NCBI RefSeq assembly: GCF_020524765.1
Contig: NZ_JAIVLR010000002.1
Location: 770,501-834,500 of the forward strand
Length of the DNA: 64,000 bases
Reading direction: 5' to 3'
From: Qipengyuania gaetbuli
GTDB taxonomy: Bacteria > Pseudomonadota > Alphaproteobacteria > Sphingomonadales > Sphingomonadaceae
Each line of letters begins with the position of its first letter. Position 1 is the first letter of the stretch. Below are positions 16,690 through 24,464 of this stretch, piece by piece. The translations under genes were made by a program, and so were the position numbers. The notes beneath the pieces are model-generated. The model was not told where the DNA came from. It made no database searches and worked only from the letters and a program-made list of their open reading frames with translations.

Positions 16690-18530
16690 TGGCCCGCACC
16701 CAGACTTTTGAAATCGGCGGTCGCAGCTACCCCATCGTCGACCACACCTATGACACCGTCGTCGTCGGCGCCGGCGGCTCGGGCCTGCGCGCCACCATGG
16801 GCAGCGCCGAAGCCGGCCTGCGCACGGCCTGCATCACCAAGGTCTTCCCGACCCGTTCGCACACCGTCGCCGCGCAGGGCGGTATCGCCGCCAGCCTCGG
16901 CAACAACACGCCCGACCATTGGTCGTGGCACATGTACGATACGGTCAAGGGTTCCGACTGGCTCGGCGACCAGGATGCGATCGAATACATGGTCCGCGAA
17001 GCCCCGCAGGCGGTCTACGAGCTGGAGCATGCCGGCGTGCCCTTCAGCCGCAATGCCGACGGCACGATCTACCAGCGCCCCTTCGGCGGCCACATGCAGA
17101 ACATGGGCGAAGGCCCGCCGGTGCAGCGCACCTGCGCAGCTGCCGACCGTACCGGCCACGCCATGCTGCACGCGCTCTACCAGCAGAGCCTGAAGTACGA
17201 CGCGGACTTCTTTATCGAATATTTCGCGCTCGACCTGATCATGGAAGACGGCCCGCACGGCAAGGTTTGCCGCGGCGTCATCGCCATGTGTCTCGACGAC
17301 GGTACGATCCACCGCTTCCGCAGCCATGCCGTCGTGCTGGCGACCGGCGGCTATGGCCGCTGCTATTACACCGCCACCTCGGCCCATACCTGCACCGGTG
17401 ACGGTGGCGGCATGGTGCTGCGCGCGGGCCTGCCGCTGCAGGACATGGAATTCGTCCAGTTCCACCCGACCGGCATTTACGGCGCGGGCGTGCTCATCAC
17501 TGAAGGTGCGCGCGGCGAGGGCGGCTACCTCACCAACTCCGAGGGCGAGCGGTTCATGGAACGCTATGCCCCTAGCGCCAAGGACCTTGCATCGCGCGAC
17601 GTCGTGTCGCGTTCGATGGCGCTGGAAATGCGCGAAGGGCGCGGCGTGGGGCCGGATGGCGACCACATCTACCTGCACCTCGACCACATCGATCCCAAGG
17701 TGCTGGGCGAGCGCCTGCCGGGCATCACCGAAAGCGGCAAGATCTTTGCCGGTGTCGACCTGACCAAGCAGCCGCTGCCGGTTACGCCGACGGTCCATTA
17801 CAACATGGGCGGCATCCCCTGTAACTATCACGGCGAAGTGATGGCGGGCGATCCGAACGATCCGGAAAAGATCGTCCCCGGCCTGTTCGCCGTTGGCGAA
17901 GCAGCCTGCGTGTCGGTCCATGGCGCGAACCGCCTCGGCTCGAACTCGCTGATCGACCTTGTGGTCTTCGGCCGCGCGACGGGCCATCGCCTCAAGGAAA
18001 TCGTCAAGCCCGGCCAGAGCCACGACGAGCTTCCGGCCGACAGCGCCGACCTGTCGCTGACCCGTCTCGACCACTTCCGCTATGCCGATGGCGGCACGCC
18101 GACGGCGGCTTTGCGCGCCGAAATGCAGAAGGGCATGCAGAAGCACGCCGCGGTGTTCCGCGACAGCAAGCTGCTGGCCGAAGGCGTCGAACTGCTCAAG
18201 GACGTCAACAAGCGCATGGCGGACGTGAAGGTCCACGACCGTTCGCTGATCTGGAACAGCGACCTCATCGAGACGCTGGAACTCGACAATCTCATGGCGC
18301 AGGCCAATGTCACCATCGCTTCGGCCGAGAACCGCAAGGAAAGTCGCGGCGCCCACGCGCACGAAGACTTCCCCGAGCGCGACGATGCCAACTGGATGAA
18401 GCACACGATCGCGTGGTTCGACGGTTGGGGCGGAAACGGCGGCGACGTGAAGATCGGCTACCGTCCGGTGCACGAATACACGCTCACCGACGATGTCGAG
18501 TACATCAAGCCGAAGAAGCGCGTTTACTGA
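16689..18530 (+). CDS. sdhA: Succinate dehydrogenase flavoprotein subunit
   Basis: 613-residue catalytic subunit oxidising succinate to fumarate in the TCA cycle, on the cytoplasmic face. The dinucleotide-binding motif [13 protein letters not shown] is near residue 27; [10 protein letters not shown] holds the histidine (His58) that binds FAD covalently. Active-site stretches [11 protein letters not shown] and [18 protein letters not shown] are intact and the length is normal. The sdhB iron-sulfur subunit, normally next, is absent here and from the whole window: an unrelated membrane protein gene begins 26 nt downstream. The sdhB gene must then be elsewhere in the genome. Confidence 0.97.
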   Translation: MARTQTFEIGGRSYPIVDHTYDTVVVGAGGSGLRATMGSAEAGLRTACITKVFPTRSHTVAAQGGIAASLGNNTPDHWSWHMYDTVKGSDWLGDQDAIEYMVREAPQAVYELEHAGVPFSRNADGTIYQRPFGGHMQNMGEGPPVQRTCAAADRTGHAMLHALYQQSLKYDADFFIEYFALDLIMEDGPHGKVCRGVIAMCLDDGTIHRFRSHAVVLATGGYGRCYYTATSAHTCTGDGGGMVLRAGLPLQDMEFVQFHPTGIYGAGVLITEGARGEGGYLTNSEGERFMERYAPSAKDLASRDVVSRSMALEMREGRGVGPDGDHIYLHLDHIDPKVLGERLPGITESGKIFAGVDLTKQPLPVTPTVHYNMGGIPCNYHGEVMAGDPNDPEKIVPGLFAVGEAACVSVHGANRLGSNSLIDLVVFGRATGHRLKEIVKPGQSHDELPADSADLSLTRLDHFRYADGGTPTAALRAEMQKGMQKHAAVFRDSKLLAEGVELLKDVNKRMADVKVHDRSLIWNSDLIETLELDNLMAQANVTIASAENRKESRGAHAHEDFPERDDANWMKHTIAWFDGWGGNGGDVKIGYRPVHEYTLTDDVEYIKPKKRVY

Positions 18531-18556
18531 GGCCCGGACCGGGAAAAGGCTTGCGC

Positions 18557-19093
18557 ATGGGTTCGACGAATAAACGGGCAGCCCTGCGCAAGCGACTATC
18601 GAGCTACTGGAAGCTCGAACTGGGCAATGCGCTGCTGATCCCTGCTGCCGTATTCTATCTCGCATCGGGAGAGGGAAATGGCATCGGTTGGCTCACGCTT
18701 TTCAGTTTCCTGCCGATGTGCGGATTACTGTTGCTTGGGAGCGCGTATTGGCGCGCGAAACTGGCAGGGGTGGAAGGCGATCGATCCAAGCTGAGCACGG
18801 TGCTCGGGGCTGCGGACCGGCTGGATCGCTTGCTGTTCCTGCTGGCATTTGCAAGCCTCACGGCAGCGATTGCTTCCTGGGTATTGCCATCGCTGTCGGT
18901 ATCGCTGGCTGACCGCATTGCGGCAACGGTGTGCAGCGTCCTCGCGATGCTCGAGTACGTGAACTACTACCATCGCCAGTTGCAGCACTTCGATCATGGC
19001 GAGGATTTTCGCCGGCTGCTTGGCGGCAAGGGATTTCGCCGGTCGCAGATGTCTGTGGACCTCCAGCAGTACCGCGCCGGGCGCATAAGGTGA
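18557..19093 (+). CDS. Membrane protein of unknown function
   Basis: 178 residues, not recognised. It starts with a basic cytoplasmic segment (MGSTNKRAALRKRLSSYWK), then about four hydrophobic helices (residues 25-45, 50-68, 92-115, 118-140). The C-terminus is hydrophilic and basic (EYVNYYHRQLQHFDHGEDF...). The ATG at 18557 has AAAGG upstream. It sits 26 nt after sdhA where sdhB would be expected, and its stop overlaps the next start by one base (TGATG). It is thus probably co-transcribed with sdhCDA or coupled to the following metallopeptidase-like lipoprotein gene, with which it may function. Confidence 0.7.
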   Translation: MGSTNKRAALRKRLSSYWKLELGNALLIPAAVFYLASGEGNGIGWLTLFSFLPMCGLLLLGSAYWRAKLAGVEGDRSKLSTVLGAADRLDRLLFLLAFASLTAAIASWVLPSLSVSLADRIAATVCSVLAMLEYVNYYHRQLQHFDHGEDFRRLLGGKGFRRSQMSVDLQQYRAGRIR

Positions 19094-19965
19094 TGAACGC
19101 TGGAATCCGGTTGCTTGTGGGACTTGCTGGAGGCCTCGCCCTGGCATCATGCGCTGCTGTCGGGACACCTCCATCGCGAATTGCTGCCGAGCCCTTCTAT
19201 GCCAAGCACGTATCGGCAAGCGGACTTCCAATCCTGTCTTCCGCGCGCGTGTCCGATAAGGCATTGCTCGCCGCGCGGGACATGGCGCGTGACATGCTTT
19301 CGTACCGTCCCGAGCTGGCCGAATGGCTCGCGGCAAATGACTACCGAGTGGCGATCATCGCGCAGGACGAAGCGTTGCTTGACCTGCCCGACAAGGCGCA
19401 CTGGACCAAGCCTGCGCGCGACGATCCGCGGCTGACCCGCTGCGAACTCAAGCATTACGACACGCGCATCGGTGCGAAGAGCGACCGGCAATACTGGGAC
19501 GAGCGCGCGCGCGGAATCGGCGGCGATCGCACCGTCGGTTCGGAGGAGGACGTGCTGGGCCTGCCGACCTCGCGCTATTACGGTGAGACGATCTTCGTCC
19601 ACGAGATGGCGCACAACGTCCTGTTCGCGATCGAGGCGGTCGATCCGGCGCTCTATCGCGAGATCGAAGCGGCGTATGCCAATGCGCTGGCGAAGGGCCT
19701 CTGGCTCAACGAATACGCCACCACCACCATCCAGGAATACTGGGCGGAAGGGACGCAGGTCTGGTTCAATTCGAACCGGCTGGTCGTTGTCGACGGGCGC
19801 CGCATCCTGAACCACCCCGATCTCGAGGCCTACGACCCGCGGCTCTATGCCGCCCTCGCGCGCGCCTATGGCCCAAGGCACCGTCTCAAGTCCGATCCCT
19901 TCGCGATGAGCGCGGCCCGCGTTCCGCCGGGGCCGATCCCGGAGAACACGGCAGAGGTCTGCTAG
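19093..19965 (+). CDS. Lipoprotein with a zinc metallopeptidase (HExxH) site
   Basis: 290 residues. The signal peptide ends in a lipobox (LALASC, Cys20). HEMAH at 170-174 is a zinc-protease motif, and QEYWAEG at 214-220 supplies a glutamate some 45 residues later as the third ligand, the gluzincin arrangement. The NEYATTTIQEYWAEGTQVWF stretch resembles secreted lethal-factor-like peptidase domains; this is a resemblance by eye, not a search result. The start ATG overlaps the previous stop (TGATG). The target is unknown, perhaps cell-envelope protein. It ends on a CTAG shared with the convergent cyclophilin gene. Confidence 0.75.
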   Translation: MNAGIRLLVGLAGGLALASCAAVGTPPSRIAAEPFYAKHVSASGLPILSSARVSDKALLAARDMARDMLSYRPELAEWLAANDYRVAIIAQDEALLDLPDKAHWTKPARDDPRLTRCELKHYDTRIGAKSDRQYWDERARGIGGDRTVGSEEDVLGLPTSRYYGETIFVHEMAHNVLFAIEAVDPALYREIEAAYANALAKGLWLNEYATTTIQEYWAEGTQVWFNSNRLVVVDGRRILNHPDLEAYDPRLYAALARAYGPRHRLKSDPFAMSAARVPPGPIPENTAEVC

Positions 19966-20603
19966 TCGCTGGCGGCGGGTTCCAGCCGGCGCGCCTCGAT
20001 GATTTTCACCGGCTGGGCCAGCATCTGGCCCTTCATCCAGCCTTCGCCCTTGTCGGGATCGGTCGGCATGGCATGGATGGCCTGCACCACCTCCATGCCA
20101 TTCGTGACGTAGCCGAACACGGCATAGCCGTTCTGCCAGACAGGGTCTTCGGACTTGGGATCGGCATCCATGCCGGTCGAATCCTGCAGGAAGATCGAGA
20201 AATCGCCATTGGCCGTGCCGGGTTCGCCCATCGCCATCGACAGCGCGCCCTTGGTGTGGCTGAGGCCGGTCACGGTCGTCGGTTCGTGCGGGATGCCGGG
20301 CAGTACGCGGTCCGGATCCCATTGCGTGCCGCCCTGGATCAGCCCGTTGGGCTGGTCCCCCCAGTCGAGTTTCATCGCGCGGTAGAACACCGTGCCGTCG
20401 AACCGGTCCTCGTCGACATATCGCAGAAAATTGCCGGCAGTGATGGGCGCGCGCTCGGTTTCGAGTGCCACGGTGATGTCGCCTGCAGTGGTTTCGAGGA
20501 CCACCATGGTGCGTGCCGGCTCCGCAGGCGAGGGCGCTGCTTCCTCCTGCGCTGCAAGGGGCGATGCAAGAAGGGCGAGAGCGGCGGCCAGAAGTCTCTT
20601 CAT
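19962..20603 (-). CDS. Periplasmic cyclophilin-type peptidyl-prolyl isomerase
   Basis: 213 residues. A Sec signal (MKRLLAAALALLASPLAAQ) precedes a cyclophilin domain that isomerises proline peptide bonds during folding. Recognisable parts are TTAGDITVALETERAPITAGNF at its start, the catalytic Arg in TVFYRAMK, GLIQGG and ALSMAMGEPGTANGDFSIFL. The ATG at 20603 follows from the signal peptide; a much longer in-frame extension upstream has no support. The 217-bp region to blaI must hold both promoters. It converges with the metallopeptidase lipoprotein gene, sharing CTAG as stop. Confidence 0.88.
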   Translation of the reverse strand: MKRLLAAALALLASPLAAQEEAAPSPAEPARTMVVLETTAGDITVALETERAPITAGNFLRYVDEDRFDGTVFYRAMKLDWGDQPNGLIQGGTQWDPDRVLPGIPHEPTTVTGLSHTKGALSMAMGEPGTANGDFSIFLQDSTGMDADPKSEDPVWQNGYAVFGYVTNGMEVVQAIHAMPTDPDKGEGWMKGQMLAQPVKIIEARRLEPAASD

Positions 20604-20750
20604 GACGGGCAGACTATCCCAAGATCGCGCGGTTTCAACCTTCGTCGTCCGCCGTGTCGTTGGTCGAGGAAACGGGGCCTCACGGGGAATTGGCATTGCT
20701 CGCCGGACGCCCATCGTCTGCCTTGCAATCGGGTAGGGTTCGCATTTTCT

Positions 20751-20787
20751 GTTTACAAGCGTAGTCTTGACAACTACACACGTAAAC
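20751..20787. promoter_or_regulatory. 37-bp inverted repeat, candidate BlaI operator with -35 box
   Basis: The outer arms are GTTTAC (20751-20756) and GTAAAC (20782-20787), the inner arms GTAGT (20761-20765) and ACTAC (20773-20777). Read another way, it holds two TAC-N4-GTA sites, TACAAGCGTA (20754-20763) and TACACACGTA (20775-20784), exactly 21 bp apart. BlaI/MecI-family repressors bind TACA/TGTA dyads. TTGACA (20767-20772), a perfect -35, lies between the two sites, so a bound dimer pair would block it; no good -10 is visible 17 bp on. It lies 34 nt before the blaI start. Confidence 0.6.
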
Positions 20788-20820
20788 GAATTCGGCGAAA
20801 CCGAAGGGGAGATACAAGCG

Positions 20821-21210
20821 ATGGCCAAGCGTAAACAGGCACCGGGCGAGCGGATCAGCGAAGCTGAGCACGCGGTCATGGAGGCCCTGTGGACCGAAAA
20901 CCCGCTTTCGGCCGCCGATGTTTGCGACCGCGTCTGCGCGGCGAATGACTGGTCGATCCCGACGGTGAAGACCCTGCTCGGCCGCCTGGTATCGAAAGGG
21001 GCCGTGGGCACGGAACCCGAAGGCCGCCGCTTCCTCTATCATCCGCTGATCGAACGCTCCGACTATGTCGGCGGCGAATCGCGCCGTCTCGTCAATCGCC
21101 TGTTCGGCGGCCGCGCCGCGCCGCTCTTCGCCCACCTTGCAGAAAACGAAGCGCTCACCGACGCCGATCTGGAAGAGATCGAGGCGCTCCTCAAGGAGAT
21201 GCGCAAATGA
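20821..21210 (+). CDS. blaI: BlaI/MecI-family transcriptional repressor
   Basis: 129-residue winged-helix repressor of the BlaI/MecI/CopY family. The DNA-binding part is clear: ISEAEHAVMEALWTENPLSA, then the recognition helix region WSIPTVKTLLGRLVSKGAVG and a wing EGRRFLYHPLI. The C-terminal third is helical and acidic, the dimerisation region. The ATG at 20821 is chosen because AGGGGAG lies 9 nt upstream; an earlier TTG is not needed. Its stop overlaps the next start (ATGA), pairing it with a BlaR1-like protease that would inactivate it. A candidate operator is just upstream. Confidence 0.92.
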   Translation: MAKRKQAPGERISEAEHAVMEALWTENPLSAADVCDRVCAANDWSIPTVKTLLGRLVSKGAVGTEPEGRRFLYHPLIERSDYVGGESRRLVNRLFGGRAAPLFAHLAENEALTDADLEEIEALLKEMRK

Positions 21211-22889
21211 CCGAGCTCCTGCGCGAATACTGGGACTGGTTCCTCTTCGACACGCTGGTCTGGACCGGCGCGCTGATCGCACTGGTCATGCTGCTGCGTC
21301 GCCCCGTGGCACGCTATTTCGGCTCGGGCGCTGCCTATGCGCTCTGGTTCGTCCCGCTCGCACGGCTGGTCCTGCCGCCGTTCACCCTGCCAGCCTGGAT
21401 GGGGCCGACGCGCGAGAGCGTGCCCGTCAGCTTCGAAACCGCCCCGATGGTCCTGCCCGAACGCGCGGGCTCCGCCTCCACCTATTTCGCCGACATGGCC
21501 GCAACGCAGCCTGCGCCGTCGACATTTCCCGATCCCACCGATCTCGTCATGCCGCTCGTCGCGATCTGGTTGCTGGGTGCCGTAATCATGCTGGTGCGCC
21601 GCTTCTGGCTCTATTTCGAGCTGCGCCGCGACCTGCTGGAGGATGCGCGGCCCGTGGGCGAAGAAGGCAGCGTTCGCCTAATCGAAACGCCCGCGATTTC
21701 CGGCCCGATGGCGTTCGGCGTGATCGACCGCGTCATCGCGCTGCCGGAAGGCTTCATGGCGAGCCGCGACCGCATGTCGCGCGACCTCGCTATTGCCCAC
21801 GAACTCGCACACCATCGCGGCGGCGACCTGATCGTCAACATGGCGGTCCAGCCGCTGTTCGCAATCCACTGGTTCAACCCGCTCGGCTGGCTGGGCTGGA
21901 ACGCGCTGCGCCGCGACCAGGAAGCCGCCTGCGATGCCCGCGTCGTGGCCGCCCGCCCGCGCGAGGAGCGCGCCACTTACGCCGGCATCATCGCCGATTT
22001 CGCTCGCCATCCGCAGGGAACGCCGCGTCCGGCGCTCGCCGCGCCGATGGCCTGTCCGGTTCTGGGGGACAAGTCGATCATCCATCGCTTGAGGAGTTTG
22101 AACATGTCCGACATTTCGCCGCGCCGCCGCCTTGCGGGACGCGCCACCCTTGCCAGCGCGTTTCTCGCGGTGCCGCTGACCGCTTCGGTCTGCTTTGCAG
22201 AAGCCGCTGCCGCGCCGACGCCGCCGGCTGCACCCGAAGCGCCGCTGACCTGGGTCATGCCGGTCCCGGCTGCCCCGCTGGCGCCGCCGCCCCCCGACGC
22301 GCCGCCCGCTCCCGAAGTGGACGGGGATGTCGATGTCGACATCGATATCCAGCAGGACGGTGAAGTCCGCGTGGAGCGCCGCGTCATCGTCGACAAGGAC
22401 GGGGAGCGCCGCGTCGTCCGTCGTTTTCGCCGCGACATGAGCGAGGAAGAGCGCGCCGAGCTGGAAGCGGACCTTGCGGAAATGGAAGCGGACCTTGCCG
22501 AAATGCGCGCCGATACCGCGATGAGCCATGCGAACATGCGCCGCGAAATCACGCTCGCCGTGGCTGAGGCCCATGCCGAAGCATACGAGGCCCGGGCAGA
22601 GGCAATGGCAGCGGCCGGCGAAGCCATCGCCATGTCCGACATCGCCCGTGCAAGCGCACCGCGTGTTGTGATGAAGTGCAAGGACAAGACGAACATCGTC
22701 GCTACCGAAGTGGACAGCAAGGGGCGCACCACCATGTTCGTCTGCGAGGCCAATGCCGACAAGATCGCGCTGACCGCGGTGAAGTCGGCCCGCAAGGCGA
22801 TCGCCGCCGACCGCAATCTCAGCGACAGCGAGCGTGCCGAAGCCTTGCGCGCTATCGACAAGGAAATTGCCGAGCTGAAGCACAAATAG
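21207..22889 (+). CDS. BlaR1-like M56 membrane metalloprotease with an atypical C-terminal sensor
   Basis: 560 residues. N-terminal membrane helices (about 15-32, 42-60, 112-132) enclose an M56 zinc-protease domain with HELAH (His198, Glu199, His202) and QEAACDARV supplying the third ligand (Glu239), as in BlaR1/MecR1. A fourth helix (~312-330) leads to a proline-rich linker (332-370). The rest differs from BlaR1: instead of a penicillin-binding domain with SxxK and KTG there are an acidic segment (VDGDVDVDIDI), a charged coiled coil (410-475) and a short end with two cysteines (491, 513). It probably signals to BlaI by proteolysis, but the stimulus is unknown. Confidence 0.85.
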   Translation: MTELLREYWDWFLFDTLVWTGALIALVMLLRRPVARYFGSGAAYALWFVPLARLVLPPFTLPAWMGPTRESVPVSFETAPMVLPERAGSASTYFADMAATQPAPSTFPDPTDLVMPLVAIWLLGAVIMLVRRFWLYFELRRDLLEDARPVGEEGSVRLIETPAISGPMAFGVIDRVIALPEGFMASRDRMSRDLAIAHELAHHRGGDLIVNMAVQPLFAIHWFNPLGWLGWNALRRDQEAACDARVVAARPREERATYAGIIADFARHPQGTPRPALAAPMACPVLGDKSIIHRLRSLNMSDISPRRRLAGRATLASAFLAVPLTASVCFAEAAAAPTPPAAPEAPLTWVMPVPAAPLAPPPPDAPPAPEVDGDVDVDIDIQQDGEVRVERRVIVDKDGERRVVRRFRRDMSEEERAELEADLAEMEADLAEMRADTAMSHANMRREITLAVAEAHAEAYEARAEAMAAAGEAIAMSDIARASAPRVVMKCKDKTNIVATEVDSKGRTTMFVCEANADKIALTAVKSARKAIAADRNLSDSERAEALRAIDKEIAELKHK

Positions 22890-22916
22890 CGTTCGCCATC
22901 ACCGACAACCGAGAAG

Positions 22917-22943
22917 GCCCGGCGTGAAAGCGTCGGGCTTTTT
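22917..22943 (+). terminator. Intrinsic terminator after the blaI-blaR operon
   Basis: GCCCGGCG (22917-22924) pairs with CGTCGGGC (22931-22938), 8 bp with one G-U, loop TGAAAG, followed at once by TTTTT (22939-22943). It lies 27 nt past the blaR1-like stop and should separate blaI-blaR from creD, implying creD has its own promoter. Confidence 0.85.
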
Positions 22944-22959
22944 CGTATCCAGCGCCGGG

Positions 22960-22975
22960 TTCACAAGGCATTCAG
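22960..22975 (+). promoter_or_regulatory. Cre/Blr-tag-like direct repeat upstream of creD
   Basis: TTCAC (22960-22964), six bases, TTCAG (22971-22975): one mismatch from the TTCAC-N6-TTCAC tag that CreB and BlrA response regulators recognise in enterobacteria and Aeromonas. A related decamer repeats 23 bp apart, TCACAAGGCA (22961) and TCACAAAGCA (22984). It lies 50-65 nt upstream of the creD start. No creB or creC gene is in the window. Confidence 0.4.
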
Positions 22976-22993
22976 TTCATCGCTCACAAAGCA

Positions 22994-23024
22994 CGTTTCG
23001 TCGCAGACGTAAGGAGACGAAACG
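22994..23024 (+). promoter_or_regulatory. Hairpin carrying the creD ribosome binding site
   Basis: CGTTTCGTC (22994-23002) and GACGAAACG (23016-23024) form a perfect 9-bp stem with a 13-nt loop; the AAGGAG ribosome site (23011-23016) sits in the loop and the ATG begins on the next base. Such a fold could limit translation. It might instead be a DNA operator. Inference from the sequence only. Confidence 0.45.
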
Positions 23025-24410
23025 ATGCGAGACAGATCGCCCACGGCAAAACTATTCATCGCGGGGCTGGTCGGCCTCGCGCTCCTGATACCCATGATCA
23101 TGGTCTATGGCCTCGTGTCCGACCGGCAGGAACAGGCGCGGGTCGCGCAGGACGCGATCACTGCCGGCGCCGGCGGGGCGCAGACTATTTCCGGTCCCGT
23201 GCTGGCGATCCCGTTTCGCAGCGAACAGGAGGTCCAGACCGTAGTGGACGGCCAGACCGTAACCCGCCCGCGCACGGTGCGTTCGGAGATATTCCTCTTC
23301 CCGCAGACCCATGACCTCACCACGACGCTCGAACCCGAGTTGAAGCGCAAGGCCATCTACGAGACGGTCACCTACCTCGCGAAGATGGAAGGCAAGGCGC
23401 GCTTCGAACTGCCCGATGACCTCGCACGCTACGGCGTGAAGCGCGAGCAGCTCCTGATCGAAGAGGCGGAAGTCCGCTTCTCGACCTTCGATCCGCGCGG
23501 CCTGCGCTCTGCGGCAGATGTCCGTGCAGGCGGCAAGCACGTCGACCTGACGCCGGGCAAGGGCGGCGCACAGGGCGGTGGCGGTTTCCACGGGCCGGTC
23601 CAATGGAGCGGTACTTCGGCGCTGACCGTCGACTATGCCTATGTCCTTCGCGGTAGCCGCGCCCTCGCGCTGACGCCCCAGGGCGGGGAGACGCGCTGGA
23701 CGGTGCGCTCCCCCTGGCAGCACCCTGGCTTCGGCGGTGGTTTCCTGCCCGACGAAAGCGAGATCGGACCCGATGGGTTCAGCGCCCTCTGGACGATCGG
23801 CAACCTTGCGCTGGGGCAGGGCATGATGAGCATGACCGACAATCCGTCGGCCCAGCCGCCTGTCCCGCAGGCCGAATATCGCGGAGCCGAAATGGCAGAA
23901 GCGGAGATCGGCCTTGCCACGATCAACCTCGTCGAACCGGCCGATATCTACGCGCAGGTCGACCGCAGCGTGAAATACGGCTTCCTGTTCATTGGCTTCA
24001 CCTTCCTCGCCTTCCTGCTTTTCGACGTGGTCGGCGGCGCGCGGGTGGCTGCAGCGGAATATCTGCTGACAGGCGCTGGGCTAGTGCTGTTCTTCGTCCT
24101 GCTGCTGGCCTTTGCCGAGATTACCGGCTTTGCACTGGCCTATGTCATCGCCAGCGCGGCGATCATCGGGCTGCTCACCGCCTATAGCGCGGCAGTGCTC
24201 GGCGGATGGAAGCGGGCAGGCTTCATCGGCGGGCTGCTGACGCTGCTCTATGGCGGCCTCTACGTCCTCCTCAGCCTCGAGGAAGCGTCGCTGATCGTCG
24301 GCGCGCTGGCGATGTTCTTCGCGCTCGCATCGGTCATGTATGCGACCCGCAATCTCGACTGGTCGACGGCGGTGCGCCGCGAGGAGGGCGAGGGCACTTT
24401 CGCCCCCTGA
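23025..24410 (+). CDS. creD: CreD-like inner membrane protein
   Basis: 461-residue membrane protein of the CreD family, associated in other bacteria with the CreBC/BlrAB response to beta-lactams and cell-wall damage. The layout fits: an N-terminal helix (residues 8-30), a periplasmic domain of about 290 residues beginning with the family's SGPVLAIPF, and five or six closely spaced helices at the C-terminus (about 330-445) with FLAFLLFDVVGG and ALAYVIASAAIIG. The ATG at 23025 has AAGGAG 8 nt upstream. It is a separate transcript after the blaI-blaR terminator and ends in its own strong terminator. The biochemical role is unknown. Confidence 0.9.
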   Translation: MRDRSPTAKLFIAGLVGLALLIPMIMVYGLVSDRQEQARVAQDAITAGAGGAQTISGPVLAIPFRSEQEVQTVVDGQTVTRPRTVRSEIFLFPQTHDLTTTLEPELKRKAIYETVTYLAKMEGKARFELPDDLARYGVKREQLLIEEAEVRFSTFDPRGLRSAADVRAGGKHVDLTPGKGGAQGGGGFHGPVQWSGTSALTVDYAYVLRGSRALALTPQGGETRWTVRSPWQHPGFGGGFLPDESEIGPDGFSALWTIGNLALGQGMMSMTDNPSAQPPVPQAEYRGAEMAEAEIGLATINLVEPADIYAQVDRSVKYGFLFIGFTFLAFLLFDVVGGARVAAAEYLLTGAGLVLFFVLLLAFAEITGFALAYVIASAAIIGLLTAYSAAVLGGWKRAGFIGGLLTLLYGGLYVLLSLEEASLIVGALAMFFALASVMYATRNLDWSTAVRREEGEGTFAP

Positions 24411-24425
24411 CCTTTCGCAAGGAAG

Positions 24426-24459
24426 AAGGGCGCGGGTCTTATCGAGCCGCGCCCTTTTT
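24426..24459. terminator. Strong intrinsic terminator of creD
   Basis: AAGGGCGCGG (24426-24435) and CCGCGCCCTT (24447-24456) form a perfect 10-bp stem around an 11-nt loop; the right arm runs into TTTTT (24455-24459). It lies between convergent creD and the zinc metallopeptidase gene, 16 nt after the former and 6 nt from the latter's stop, so it may serve both. Confidence 0.85.
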
Positions 24460-24464
24460 CATGC

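Noticed and set aside
16569-18665. Long minus-strand open frame across sdhA
   Set aside because: It is an antisense artefact of GC-rich third positions; sdhA is certain from its FAD and active-site motifs.
22467-22508. Tandem 21-bp repeat as a CRISPR or mobile-element trace
   Set aside because: It is just two copies inside the coiled coil of the BlaR1-like protein, in frame, with no spacers or further copies.
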